A stretch of 48,387 nucleotides of DNA, taken from assembly GCA_964600025.1 (NCBI GenBank), contig CAZRHJ010000010.1, positions 1-48,387 on the forward strand. Reading direction: 5' to 3'. Below are positions 32,566 to 41,149 of the stretch, one piece after another. A program made the position numbers and the translations under genes. The DNA comes from JADFUS01 sp964600025. Lineage in GTDB: Bacteria > Bacteroidota > Bacteroidia > Bacteroidales > Rikenellaceae. The notes beneath the pieces were generated by a model. That model was not told the origin of the DNA. It saw nothing but the letters and a program-made list of their open reading frames with translations, and did not search any database. Within the stretch, counting starts at the first letter, position 1. The number at the start of each line of letters is the position of its first letter.

Positions 32566-34751
32566 ATGAAAAAACTACTAATAATTCTGTTCTTGGGGGT
32601 TTTGTTTTCTTGCAACACTTCCGAGCCTATTTATTTCACGAATGCTGATTATGTTGAAATGAATTCTCCAAATGCATTAACAATTCCAGAGGGTGTAACT
32701 CATATTGCTGATAGTGCTTTTTGGTTTTGCAAAAATTTGACATCAATCTCCCTTCCAAATTCAGTAACAACAATAGGTGCTTCTGCTTTTCAGAATTGCA
32801 AAAATTTGACATCAATCTCTCTTCCAAATTCAGTTACAACAATAGGTGATAGAGCTTTTTGGAATTGCGAAAATTTGACATCAATCTCTCTCCCAAATTC
32901 AGTTACAACAATAGGTGATGAAGCTTTTGCATATTGCGATAATTTGACATCAATCTCCCTCCCAAATTCAGTTACAAAAATTGGTGGCGGTGTATTTATC
33001 GGTTGTAAAGGAATAAAATTAAATATTGAAGGCGATAATTTTATTATTGAAGATGATGTATTGTATGACAAAGACAAGACATTTCTGATATCAAATTTTA
33101 ATATGCAACGTCACGATATTTCTGTGCCAAATTCAGTTACAACAATAGGTGCTTCTGCTTTTCAGAATTGCAAAAATTTGACATCAATCTCCCTTCCAAA
33201 TTCAGTTGCTGAAATAGGTAATGGTGCTTTTGCATATTGCGATAATTTGACATCAATCTCTATTCCAAATTCAGTTACAAGAATAGGTAATTCTGCTTTT
33301 GAGTTTTGCTCTAATTTGACATCAATCTCTATTCCAAATTCAGTTACAAGAATAGGTAATTCTGCTTTTGAGTTTTGCTCTAATTTGACATCAATCTCTA
33401 TTCCAAATTCAGTTACAAGAATAGGTAATTCTGCTTTTGAGTTTTGCTCTAATTTGACATCAATCTCTCTCCCAAATTCAGTTACAACAATAGGTGATGA
33501 AGCTTTTGCATCTTGCAATAATTTGACATCAATCTCCCTTCCAAATTCAGTTACAACAATAGGTGATGNNNNNNNNNNNNNNNNNNNNNNNNNNNNNNNN
33601 NNNNNNNNNNNNNNNNNNNNNNNNNNNNNNNNNNNNNNNNNNNNNNNNNNNNNNNNNNNNNNNNNNNNTGCAATAATTTGACATCAATCTCCCTTCCAAA
33701 TTCAGTTACAACAATAGGTGATGAAGCTTTTGCATCTTGCAATAATTTGACATCAATCTCCCTTCCAAATTCAGTTACAACAATAGGTGATGGAGCTTTT
33801 AGATCTTGCGGTAATTTGACATCAATCTCTATTCCAAATTCAGTTACAACAATAGATGATGAAGCTTTTGCATATTGCTATAATTTGACATCAATCTCCC
33901 TTCCAAATTCAGTTACAAAAATTGGTGGTGGTGTATTTATCGGTTGTAAAGGAATAAAATTAAATATTGAAGGCGATAATTTTATTATTGAAGATGATGT
34001 ATTGTATGACAAAGACAAGACATTTCTGATATCAAATTTTAATATGCAACGTCACGATATTTCTGTGCCAAATTCAGTTACAACAATAGGTACTTCTGCT
34101 TTTGAATATTGCGAAAATTTGACATCAATCTCTATTCCAAATTCAGTTACAAGAATAGGTGATTCTGCTTTTGAGTTTTGCTCTAATTTGACATCAATCT
34201 CTCTCCCAAATTCAGTTACAACAATAGGTGATTGGGCTTTTGCATATTGCTATGATTTGACATCAATCTCCCTTCCAAATTCAGTAACAACAATAGCTTA
34301 TGGAGCTTTTGCATATTGCGTAGATTTGACATCAATCTCCCTTCCGAATTCAGTTACAACAATAGGTGCTTCTGCTTTTAGATCTTGCCATAATTTGACA
34401 TCAATCTCTCTTCCAAATTCAGTTACAAGAATAGGTACTTCTGCTTTTGAATATTGCGAAAATTTGACATCAATCTCTCTTCCAAATTCAGTTACAAGAA
34501 TAGGTAATTCTGCTTTTGAGTCTTGCTCTAATTTGACATCAATCTCTCTTCCAAATTCAGTAACAACAATAGCTTATGGAGCTTTTGCATATTGCAATGA
34601 TTTGACATCAATAATAATTCCTAATACTGTTACAAATATTGGTAAAGATGCTTTTGAAGGATGCGATAAATTAAAGATTTACACTTCCAAAAATAGTCCA
34701 ATAATTGGTAAATTAAAATCTGAATATTCAGAGCAAGTAGTAATACAATAA
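32566..34751 (+). CDS. BspA-like leucine-rich repeat surface lipoprotein (interrupted by assembly gap)
   Basis: Lipoprotein signal: FLGVLFSCNTS with the lipobox Cys near residue 16. The rest is tandem 23-residue LRR_5/BspA repeats of the form LTSISLPNSVTTIGDEAFASCNN; 69-bp units are nearly identical at DNA level. Twice (about 32985-33122 and 33925-34080) the array is broken by a block reading GGGVFIGCKGIKLNIEGDN followed by a hairpin-strand segment, found in other BspA proteins. The last repeat degenerates into KIYTSKNSPIIGKLKSEY, the normal end. A run of 100 Ns shifts the frame, so the part after the gap reads in another frame; I treat both halves as one gene. BspA relatives mediate adhesion; the role here is unknown. 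Confidence 0.8.
33569..33668. other. Assembly gap of 100 Ns inside the LRR array
   Basis: A round 100-N placeholder. The last bases before it (ggtgatg) and the first after it (tgcaataat) belong to the same 69-bp repeat; restoring register needs 14 bp plus a multiple of 69. The true length is unknown. Confidence 0.97.
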
Positions 34752-34771
34752 ACTAATTATTTATAATATTT

Positions 34772-34810
34772 AACCACCTTATTCTGTTTGTAAGAATGGG
34801 TGGTTTTTTT
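34772..34810 (+). terminator. Terminator after the BspA-like gene
   Basis: AACCACC and ATTCT arms pair with AGAAT and GGTGGTT across a short loop, with a small bulge, followed by seven Ts. Confidence 0.8.
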
Positions 34811-34826
34811 AGTAGATTAATTGATT

Positions 34827-34927
34827 TTATTGCTGTTTGATAAAAATTAATATAAATGGGTATGTTGTAATAAATTACGGATTAGTTCATTATGAAGTTT
34901 TTTAGAATTTTTAACAGACAACAATAA
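34827..34927. mobile_element. Fold-back MITE-like element, degenerate copy E
   Basis: About 100 bp bounded by 22-bp inverted repeats (34827-34848 and 34906-34927) that match at 19 of 22 positions. The left repeat, read TATTGCTGTTTGATAAAAA, closely resembles the reverse complement of the right end of copy D (TATTGCTATCCGATAAAAA). The interior is unrelated AT-rich sequence. Confidence 0.5.
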
Positions 34928-34934
34928 TTTTGTA

Positions 34935-34942
34935 TATCTTTG
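34935..34942 (+). promoter_or_regulatory. -7 element ahead of ugd
   Basis: TATCTTTG, the favoured Bacteroidetes -7, 105 bp before the ugd ATG and 7 bp past the end of element copy E. The -33 position falls inside the right terminal repeat of that element and has no TTTG. Confidence 0.5.
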
Positions 34943-35047
34943 TGAATTGTAATATTGTTAATTCTGTGAAAAATTAAAAGTGCATAGCGAAAGTGTTATT
35001 TTTTGCAGTTTTTGATATGTTGATTAATTGGTTTAAAATATAAATTT

Positions 35048-36355
35048 ATGAATATAGCTATTGTTGGTACGGGATATGTTGGTTTGGTTTCTGGAACTTG
35101 TTTTGCAGAAATGGGTATAAATGTTACTTGTGTGGATATTGATACTGCAAAAATCGAAAGTCTTTCGCAAGGGATAATTCCTATATATGAGCCTAATCTG
35201 GAGAATTTAGTAAAACGAAATATTGATGCAGGGAGATTGAAATTTACTTCGGATTTGACTTCGGTTTTAGATGATGTAGAAATGGTTTTTTCTGCCGTTG
35301 GAACGCCACCAGATGAGGACGGAAGTGCAGATTTGAAATATGTTTTGGAGGTTGCTCGTACTATTGGTGCTAATATGAATAAATATTTGGTGGTTGTAAC
35401 AAAAAGCACTGTGCCAGTTGGTACTGCCAAAAAAGTTAAAGCAACTATTCAGGCGGAATTGGACAAGCGAGGCGTAGAGATAGATTTTGATGTAGCCTCA
35501 AACCCAGAGTTTTTGAAAGAGGGGAATGCTATTGATGATTTTATGAAACCCGATAGAGTGGTGGTGGGAGTAGAATCCGAAAAGGCAAAAGAAATAATGA
35601 CTTGTCTGTATAGACCTATGCTTTTGAATAATTTTAGGGTTATATTTATGGATATTCCTTCTGCCGAGATGACTAAGTATGCTGCAAACTCTATGTTGGC
35701 AACTCGAATTAGTTTTATGAACGATATTGCTAATCTTTGCGAAATTGTGGGGGCAGATGTGAGTATGGTTCGTTTGGGGATTGGTTCGGATAGTCGAATT
35801 GGTAGTAAGTTTTTGTATCCCGGGTGTGGATATGGTGGCAGTTGTTTTCCAAAGGACGTGAAAGCATTGATAAAAACTGCTGCAAATAATGGCTATGAAA
35901 TGCAGGTTTTGAATGCAGTTGAAAGTGTTAATGAAAAACAAAAAAATATTCTTTTTGAGAAATTTAAGAAACATTTCAAAAATGATATTGTTGGTAAAAA
36001 AGTTGCAATCTGGGGATTGGCGTTTAAGCCCGAAACCGACGATATGCGTGAAGCACCAGCTCTTGTTTTGATTGATAGTTTGCTCAAAGCTGGTTGTGTG
36101 GTTTCTGTTTACGACCCTATCGCAATGAATGAGTGCCAAAGAAGAATTGGCAATAAAGTGATTTATACCAAAAATATGTACGACACAGTTGTTGATGCAG
36201 ATGCTATATTTCACGTTACTGAATGGAAAGAATTTAGAATGCCAAGTTGGGAGGTAATCAAACGTTCTATGAAAGTAAATCCAGTTTTGATTGACGGAAG
36301 AAACGTATTTGATGCAAAAGATTTGCACGGTATTACTTATTTGAAAATAGGGTAG
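35048..36355 (+). CDS. ugd: UDP-glucose 6-dehydrogenase
   Basis: 435 residues, full length. NAD site MNIAIVGTGYVGLVSGTCFA, KSTVPVGTAKKV, NPEFLKEGNAIDDF, GSKFLYPGCGYGGSCFPKD with the catalytic Cys, and WGLAFKPETDDMREAPA. Oxidises UDP-glucose to UDP-glucuronate, a common capsule precursor. It has its own promoter and stands apart from the polysaccharide operon, so it may serve other pathways too. Confidence 0.95.
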   Translation: MNIAIVGTGYVGLVSGTCFAEMGINVTCVDIDTAKIESLSQGIIPIYEPNLENLVKRNIDAGRLKFTSDLTSVLDDVEMVFSAVGTPPDEDGSADLKYVLEVARTIGANMNKYLVVVTKSTVPVGTAKKVKATIQAELDKRGVEIDFDVASNPEFLKEGNAIDDFMKPDRVVVGVESEKAKEIMTCLYRPMLLNNFRVIFMDIPSAEMTKYAANSMLATRISFMNDIANLCEIVGADVSMVRLGIGSDSRIGSKFLYPGCGYGGSCFPKDVKALIKTAANNGYEMQVLNAVESVNEKQKNILFEKFKKHFKNDIVGKKVAIWGLAFKPETDDMREAPALVLIDSLLKAGCVVSVYDPIAMNECQRRIGNKVIYTKNMYDTVVDADAIFHVTEWKEFRMPSWEVIKRSMKVNPVLIDGRNVFDAKDLHGITYLKIG

Positions 36356-36413
36356 TTTTTTTTAGCATAGTTTTTGTTTATATTGATATATGTACAATCA
36401 ATGGAAAAAGTGA

Positions 36414-36443
36414 TTTGTTTTCAAATAAATTGTCGTAGATTTG
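36414..36443 (+). promoter_or_regulatory. Promoter of the AhpD-like gene
   Basis: TTTG (36414-36417), 18 bp, TAGATTTG (36436-36443); about 45 bp before the ATG. Confidence 0.55.
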
Positions 36444-36488
36444 CGTTGTAAAAGTAAAACATTTATTAATTAAAAATATTTAAAAACT

Positions 36489-37019
36489 ATGAGAAATAAC
36501 GTACCTGAGGTAGCTTCATTATCTCCAGAAAGTCAAAAAACATTAGAAGGAATTAAAACAGGAATGGGCTTTTTGCCAAATGTATTTGCTTATATTGGAC
36601 ATTCAGCGTCTGTTCTTAAAGGTTATATGGTTTTTGGTAGAACAAAAACAATTTTTACTGAAAAAGAGGGAGAGGTAATCAATCTTGTAACAAGTCAAAT
36701 TAGAGGTTGTAAATACTGTTTGGCTGCTCATACGGCTGTTTCTAAAAAAGCAGGTTTTACTGACGAAGAAATTTTGGAAATTAGAAAAAACAATATTACG
36801 TTTGATGCAAAACTTAAAGTTTTGGGTAATATGGTTGCTGAGACTGTAAAAAATGACGGTAGAGTATCGGAAGAAACTCAAAAAGCATTTTATGAGGCAG
36901 GTTATACAGAACAACATTTAGTTGATATGATTTTTGTTATCACTAAAATTAGTTTTACTAATTATATTAATAATGTAACTGAAATTCCTATTGATTTTCC
37001 AGTAGCACCTGAATTATAA
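36489..37019 (+). CDS. AhpD-like/carboxymuconolactone decarboxylase family protein
   Basis: 176 residues, all-helical AhpD-like fold. The redox motif RGCKYCLAAHTAVSKKAG has the CxxC pair and the following His of peroxidase-type members. VFAYIGHSASVLKGYMVFG precedes it, as in the family. Probably a thiol peroxidase or disulfide reductase in oxidative-stress defence; the partner is unknown. Single gene between its own promoter and a terminator. Confidence 0.83.
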   Translation: MRNNVPEVASLSPESQKTLEGIKTGMGFLPNVFAYIGHSASVLKGYMVFGRTKTIFTEKEGEVINLVTSQIRGCKYCLAAHTAVSKKAGFTDEEILEIRKNNITFDAKLKVLGNMVAETVKNDGRVSEETQKAFYEAGYTEQHLVDMIFVITKISFTNYINNVTEIPIDFPVAPEL

Positions 37020-37054
37020 ATAGGTTTATAGTATAAGGTATTAGAATTTATTAA

Positions 37055-37095
37055 AAAACTACAAAAAACATATTGTTTTTTGTAGTTTTATTTTT
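37055..37095 (+). terminator. Terminator after the AhpD-like gene
   Basis: A perfect 16-bp stem, AAAACTACAAAAAACA (37055-37070) with TGTTTTTTGTAGTTTT (37074-37089), loop TAT, followed by ATTTTT. Its right arm overlaps the promoter region of the next gene. Symmetric, so it could also stop - strand transcripts. Confidence 0.8.
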
Positions 37096-37102
37096 ATATT
37101 TG
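37095..37102 (+). promoter_or_regulatory. -7 element ahead of the PepSY-like lipoprotein gene
   Basis: TATATTTG matches TAnnTTTG; a TTG 19 bp upstream (37073-37075) lies in the loop and arm of the preceding terminator. About 80 bp before the ATG. Confidence 0.45.
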
Positions 37103-37181
37103 TATTATTAGAGTGAAAAAGACAATAAAGGCAAATTTCGTTTTTGACGGACAAATATAATAACTAAAAAATTAAAATCTT

Positions 37182-38048
37182 ATGAAAAACAAAATCATAT
37201 TATTATTAGCCGCATTTGCTGTGGCAATATTTGCATTTGTGGGCTGTGAAAAAAATCCTACAAATGATATTCCTCAAAAAGTATTAACATTTATAGATTC
37301 TCATTATCCTGGTGCTGTAATTTTGGACGCAGATAATGATACTTATGGAATTGAGGCTAAGAGTGGAGCTACTTCTATTGATTATTATGATGTGGATATT
37401 ATGCATCAAAATACTTTCAAAGAAGTTTCTTTTACACGTGGAGTTTATGATTGGGTAGAAACTACTTGGGAAATTAGACCTTCTGAGCTTCCAAGCCCCG
37501 TAATGGCTTCGTTGAACAAATTTTATCCAAACTACACAATCGAGAGTTGTGAGTATGTTGAAAACAGCGTTAAAGATTATTATGATATTGAGTTGGAAAG
37601 ATATGGTGATGACAAAGACGTGAAAATTTATGCTGACGGAACACTTGCTTCAAACCCGAATTTTAATATTATTCCAGAGCAAATTAGAACTTTTATAAAT
37701 ACAAAATATCCTAATTCTATTATATTGAGTTTTGATAGTAATGCAGATTCTCCTCAAAAAGAATTTGAAGTAGATATTTTGCACGAGAATTTACAAAAAG
37801 ATGTGATTTTTGAGAAAGATACTTATAAATGGGTTTGCACATATTGGGATATCAGTCCGTTAGAGTTGCCTGCTGCCGTTGTTACTTCAATTCGTACTAA
37901 ATACCCAAATCATAAAATAGATGATTGTGAGTATGTTGAAAATGAAAAGGGATATTTCTATGTAGTTGAAATTGATGGTTTACCTGACTTGTCATTATCT
38001 GTTAATCCAGATGGGACAATAAAAGAGATTCTAAATAACTTGAAATAA
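37182..38048 (+). CDS. PepSY-like domain lipoprotein (two tandem repeats)
   Basis: 288 residues. Lipoprotein signal with lipobox FVGCEKN. The mature protein is an internal duplication of about 120 residues: each half has a segment like VLTFIDSHYPGAVIL / IRTFINTKYPNSIIL, then ELPSPVMASLNKFYPNY / ELPAAVVTSIRTKYPNH, then CEYVEN. This is the PepSY-like (DUF2874) family of Bacteroidetes periplasmic proteins, structurally close to beta-lactamase inhibitor protein. Function unsettled. Stop and next start overlap as TAATG. Confidence 0.78.
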   Translation: MKNKIILLLAAFAVAIFAFVGCEKNPTNDIPQKVLTFIDSHYPGAVILDADNDTYGIEAKSGATSIDYYDVDIMHQNTFKEVSFTRGVYDWVETTWEIRPSELPSPVMASLNKFYPNYTIESCEYVENSVKDYYDIELERYGDDKDVKIYADGTLASNPNFNIIPEQIRTFINTKYPNSIILSFDSNADSPQKEFEVDILHENLQKDVIFEKDTYKWVCTYWDISPLELPAAVVTSIRTKYPNHKIDDCEYVENEKGYFYVVEIDGLPDLSLSVNPDGTIKEILNNLK

Positions 38049-38269
38049 TGTTGAAGATAGTTCATTTTCCTAAAAAACAAAGAATAGAAATTCTTGATAT
38101 GCAAGAACCTGTTTTTTTGAGCTACAAAGTAGATGGAAATAATTTTGAAATTGTGCATATTGAGTTGTCAGAGTCTTTGCGACAAAAAGGGCTTGATGTT
38201 ACGCTTACAGAAATAGCCTATGATTGGGCAAATTCTCAGAGCTTGAATATAAAACATATTGAAAAATAG
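38048..38269 (+). CDS. Small GNAT-like (YjdJ-type) protein
   Basis: 73 residues. FEIVHIELSESLRQKGLDVTLTEIAYDWANSQSLNIKHIE resembles the core of short YjdJ-type N-acetyltransferases (H.EV...LRG.G....L...A..YA....L), but the acetyl-CoA loop reads LRQKGLDVTL instead of RG.G.G..L, and the family's final CP[FY] segment is absent. It may be a degenerate or non-catalytic member. Start overlaps the lipoprotein stop by one base. Confidence 0.5.
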   Translation: MLKIVHFPKKQRIEILDMQEPVFLSYKVDGNNFEIVHIELSESLRQKGLDVTLTEIAYDWANSQSLNIKHIEK

Positions 38270-38368
38270 AATATTGGAAAATTCTGTTATTTAACTCATT
38301 GATTTCGAGGTAATTATGGTGTATTTTTTGTTTCATTTTTTTTAAAAAGTTTTAAAATATAATTGTTG

Positions 38369-38412
38369 CTTTCCTCCATTTTTTAGCAAAATAGCTAAAA
38401 AATGGAGGAAAG
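38369..38412. repeat. Perfect 19-bp inverted repeat
   Basis: CTTTCCTCCATTTTTTAGC (38369-38387) and its exact reverse complement (38394-38412) around loop AAAATA. No clear T tract follows on either strand, so it is not a textbook terminator, though it sits about 100 bp after a gene end. The rest of this 319-bp gap is AT-rich with only the rocD promoter recognisable. Confidence 0.85.
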
Positions 38413-38516
38413 ACTATTTTTAGTGAAAAGTACTATTTTTGTGTTAAGCTAAATAGTGATATTTTGTGATTTTTTAGTCTGATTTTGATGGGTAGTGATG
38501 ATTTTTTTTGATTTTG

Positions 38517-38547
38517 TTGATAATTAGATTTATTTTTGTTATCTTTA
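38517..38547 (+). promoter_or_regulatory. Probable promoter of rocD
   Basis: TTG (38517-38519), 20 bp, TATCTTTA (38540-38547), one base off the -7 consensus; about 40 bp before the ATG. Confidence 0.45.
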
Positions 38548-38588
38548 CCATTGTTGAATGAAATCAATACTATTAAAAACAACTAATT

Positions 38589-39809
38589 ATGGAACAGAAT
38601 TTTTATATCGAAAAAGAAGAGAAATTTGGTGCTCACAACTACCACCCACTTCCAGTCGTTTTGGAGCGTGGCGAAGGAATTTATGTTTGGGATACTGACG
38701 GTAAACGTTATTTTGACTTTTTGTCGGCTTATTCGGCAGTCAATCAAGGTCATTGCCACCCAAAAATTGTAAATGCACTTACACTTCAAGCTCAAAAATT
38801 ATGCCTTACTTCACGTGCTTTTTATAATGATGTACTTGGCGAATATGAGGAGTTTGTAACGAAATATTTTGGTTTTGACAAAGTCCTTCCTATGAATACT
38901 GGGGCAGAGGCTGTTGAAACTGCTTTGAAATTGGCTCGTCGTTGGGGTTATGCCAAAAAAGGTATTACAGAGGGTAGAGCAAAAATTATTTGCTGTACTG
39001 GTAATTTCCACGGACGTACTATTGCTGTTATTTCTATGTCGAGTGACCCAGATTCTTATGGCGGATTTGGCCCTTTGAATGACGGATTTATAAAGGTTGA
39101 ATACAATAATGCGGAGCAGTTGGAACAAATATTGGAGGCAAACTCAGATTCTATTGCTGGATTTTTGTTAGAGCCTATTCAGGGAGAAGCTGGTGTTTAT
39201 GTGCCAGATGAAGGGTATTTGAAAAAATGTTATGATTTGTGTAAAAAACACAATGTGTTGTTTATTGCAGATGAGGTGCAGACTGGTATTGCTCGTACGG
39301 GTAAACTTCTTGCCGTTGATTATGAAAATATTCACCCAGATATTTTGATTTTGGGTAAAGCCATATCAGGAGGTGTTCTTCCAGTTTCGGCTGTCCTTGC
39401 TTCGGACGAGATTATGCTAACAATCAAACCGGGAGAACACGGTTCTACTTTTGGCGGTTTCCCTTTGGCTTGTAAAGTTGCTGTTGCCGCATTGACTGTT
39501 GTCAAAGAAGAAAAATTAGCTGAAAATGCTATGCAAATGGGCGAGGTATTCCGTAGTGAAATGGCAAAGATAAATTCTCCTATGATTAAGCTTATTCGTG
39601 GTAAAGGTTTATTAAACGCTGTTGTTATTGACAATATTGGAGGAAAAACCGCTTGGGACGTTTGTCTTGCAATGCGAGATAGAGGCGTTCTTGCAAAACC
39701 AACTCACGGTAATATTATTCGTTTTGCTCCACCGCTTGTTATCAATAAACAACAGTTAATGGAAGCCATTGAGGCTATTAAATTGGCTTTTGAAGATGTG
39801 TTAAAGTAA
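38589..39809 (+). CDS. rocD: Ornithine--oxo-acid aminotransferase
   Basis: 406 residues, full length for OAT. GAHNYHPLPVVLERGEG and DFLSAYSAVNQGHCHPKI are specific to ornithine aminotransferase; MNTGAEAVETALKLARRWG, GNFHGRT, FIADEVQTGIARTGK and ILGKAISGGVLPVSA (with the PLP lysine) complete the class III fold. Converts ornithine and 2-oxoglutarate to glutamate-semialdehyde and glutamate. Single-gene unit, unrelated to the polysaccharide locus. Confidence 0.95.
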   Translation: MEQNFYIEKEEKFGAHNYHPLPVVLERGEGIYVWDTDGKRYFDFLSAYSAVNQGHCHPKIVNALTLQAQKLCLTSRAFYNDVLGEYEEFVTKYFGFDKVLPMNTGAEAVETALKLARRWGYAKKGITEGRAKIICCTGNFHGRTIAVISMSSDPDSYGGFGPLNDGFIKVEYNNAEQLEQILEANSDSIAGFLLEPIQGEAGVYVPDEGYLKKCYDLCKKHNVLFIADEVQTGIARTGKLLAVDYENIHPDILILGKAISGGVLPVSAVLASDEIMLTIKPGEHGSTFGGFPLACKVAVAALTVVKEEKLAENAMQMGEVFRSEMAKINSPMIKLIRGKGLLNAVVIDNIGGKTAWDVCLAMRDRGVLAKPTHGNIIRFAPPLVINKQQLMEAIEAIKLAFEDVLK

Positions 39810-39813
39810 AAGA

Positions 39814-39915
39814 ATTAGTACTGTCCGCTAAAAACGAAACTCTCCTATCTTGTGTGTTTTGCCTAAGTTCATAACTCACAAGATAGGAGAGTCTCGTTTT
39901 TAGCGGTCAACAATA
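39814..39915. mobile_element. Fold-back MITE-like element, copy B (long hairpin)
   Basis: About 100 bp bounded by ATTAGTACTGTCCGCTAA and TTAGCGGTCAACAATA. The arms at 39825-39854 and 39877-39906 are inverted repeats matching at 29 of 30 positions, around a 22-nt loop. The outer sequence matches the left end of copies A and C. It lies between rocD and the convergent lipoprotein gene and overlaps neither; it could serve as a two-way terminator. Confidence 0.8.
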
Positions 39916-39920
39916 TTTCT

Positions 39921-40949
39921 TTATATAATTTTACTTAAATCAAATTTGTATATTTCTCCATCTCTTGTGGAGATATAAGCACAATTATCATTTTTATTGT
40001 ATGTCAAAGAAAAGACTTCCTCTTTTTGGAAATTTACAGCTGCAACAGGTTTGCAGTTCCAGTCCAATATTTGGATTTGATAATCTATATCGGAATTTCT
40101 TTTAAGAGCAAAAATGTAATCATCAGACACGCAAGTAGATGGATAATTACTAATTAATTTTGAATCATCACTTTTAACATAGTCCCAACTTAATAATTCC
40201 TTTTCGTTGCTAAATATCGCAGTTTTTTCTGTTTTTAAATCCAATGACATTATTTGATTCATTTTTGAAGAAGGGAAAGCAATTTTATCAAATTTTTTAT
40301 TATAGTCTCCACCTGTACTAACTTTGATGCCAGGGTATATGTATTTGAATTTGTTTATCTTTACTCTTTTAACGATAGAATCAGATTTGTTATCTACAAA
40401 AATAAATTCTTGATTTTTATTTAGCTCATTGTAGTGTATAAAAATTGTTTGATTTTCGTTATATACTGTTGGGAAAAATGCTATATGAGGAGGTGTTACA
40501 ATTTTTTCTATTTCGTATTCGCCAGTTCTAATATATTCTGAAATATTAACACTAAATACATACTTAATATTATCACTTTCAAAATAAGCAATAATATTTC
40601 CATTGTTATCTTTTTTATGATATCCTGCGTACCAAACTCCCAAAAATTCATTATGTCCACGTCCATTTCTAAAAATATTTGCAACGATGTTCATATTCTT
40701 TGCATCTAAAATTTTATAATGATATTCGGAGTCATTATAAGATTTTACAAATATCAATGTGTCAATAAACTCTACTTTTATGATTTCGATATTATCCCAA
40801 GGCAAATTAACTTTTTGGGGAGTTATATCATATTGTTTAGCGAATGTTGTTTCAGCAACTTTTCTTCCCTTAAAATAGTTGGTTGTGTTTTCACCTTGGC
40901 ACGATACTAATACTAACAGTATCGCAAAAAACAGAATAGTTTTTTTCAT
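39921..40949 (-). CDS. 6-bladed beta-propeller (TolB-like, BF3164-type) lipoprotein
   Basis: 342 residues. Lipobox LLVLVSCQGEN with Cys at about residue 17. The mature part has repeated blade-like segments (YHYKILDAKNMNIVANI with NGRGHNEFLG, IQILDWNCKPVAAV, CAYISTRDGEIYKFDLS), the pattern of Bacteroidetes BF3164/TolB-like 6-blade proteins; the GRG.NEF motif is typical. Surface or periplasmic, function unknown. Its end lies just past fold-back element copy B. Confidence 0.8.
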   Translation of the reverse strand: MKKTILFFAILLVLVSCQGENTTNYFKGRKVAETTFAKQYDITPQKVNLPWDNIEIIKVEFIDTLIFVKSYNDSEYHYKILDAKNMNIVANIFRNGRGHNEFLGVWYAGYHKKDNNGNIIAYFESDNIKYVFSVNISEYIRTGEYEIEKIVTPPHIAFFPTVYNENQTIFIHYNELNKNQEFIFVDNKSDSIVKRVKINKFKYIYPGIKVSTGGDYNKKFDKIAFPSSKMNQIMSLDLKTEKTAIFSNEKELLSWDYVKSDDSKLISNYPSTCVSDDYIFALKRNSDIDYQIQILDWNCKPVAAVNFQKEEVFSLTYNKNDNCAYISTRDGEIYKFDLSKII

Positions 40950-41033
40950 AATTAGTTGTGTTTGTTGTAGCGTAAAATAGTGTTTATTGAAAATACTGAA
41001 TTTTTGCTTTGTTTATATTTAGTTACTGAATAA

Positions 41034-41063
41034 CAAAATTAGTTAATATTCTGGGATATCAAA
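41034..41063 (-). promoter_or_regulatory. Promoter of the propeller lipoprotein gene
   Basis: On the - strand, TTTG (41060-41063), 18 bp, TAATTTTG (41034-41041), 85 bp ahead of the ATG. Confidence 0.55.
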
Positions 41064-41092
41064 ATATTAACTATTTTATTTCAGCCGAAAGC

Positions 41093-41128
41093 AAAAAAAA
41101 ACTCAGAGTTATATACTCTGAGTTTTTG
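41093..41128 (-). terminator. Terminator after kbl (bidirectional)
   Basis: ACTCAGAGT (41101-41109) pairs with ACTCTGAGT (41115-41123), extended by flanking A and T runs. On the - strand the stem is followed by eight or more Ts, 20 bp past the kbl stop. Confidence 0.88.
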
Positions 41129-41149
41129 GATTTCGTGTTGTATGTGAGT

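Noticed and set aside
32700..34620. Regular short repeats that could suggest a CRISPR or satellite array
   Set aside because: The 69-bp units encode in-frame 23-residue LRR repeats of a BspA-like protein; there are no unique spacers.
33678..34751. Separate gene starting after the N gap
   Set aside because: It would begin at a TTG in the middle of an LRR unit without signal peptide; it is the second half of the 32566 gene.
35498..36328. 276-codon open frame on the - strand inside ugd
   Set aside because: Its translation is low-complexity and matches no family; it is the antisense shadow of a clear ugd gene.
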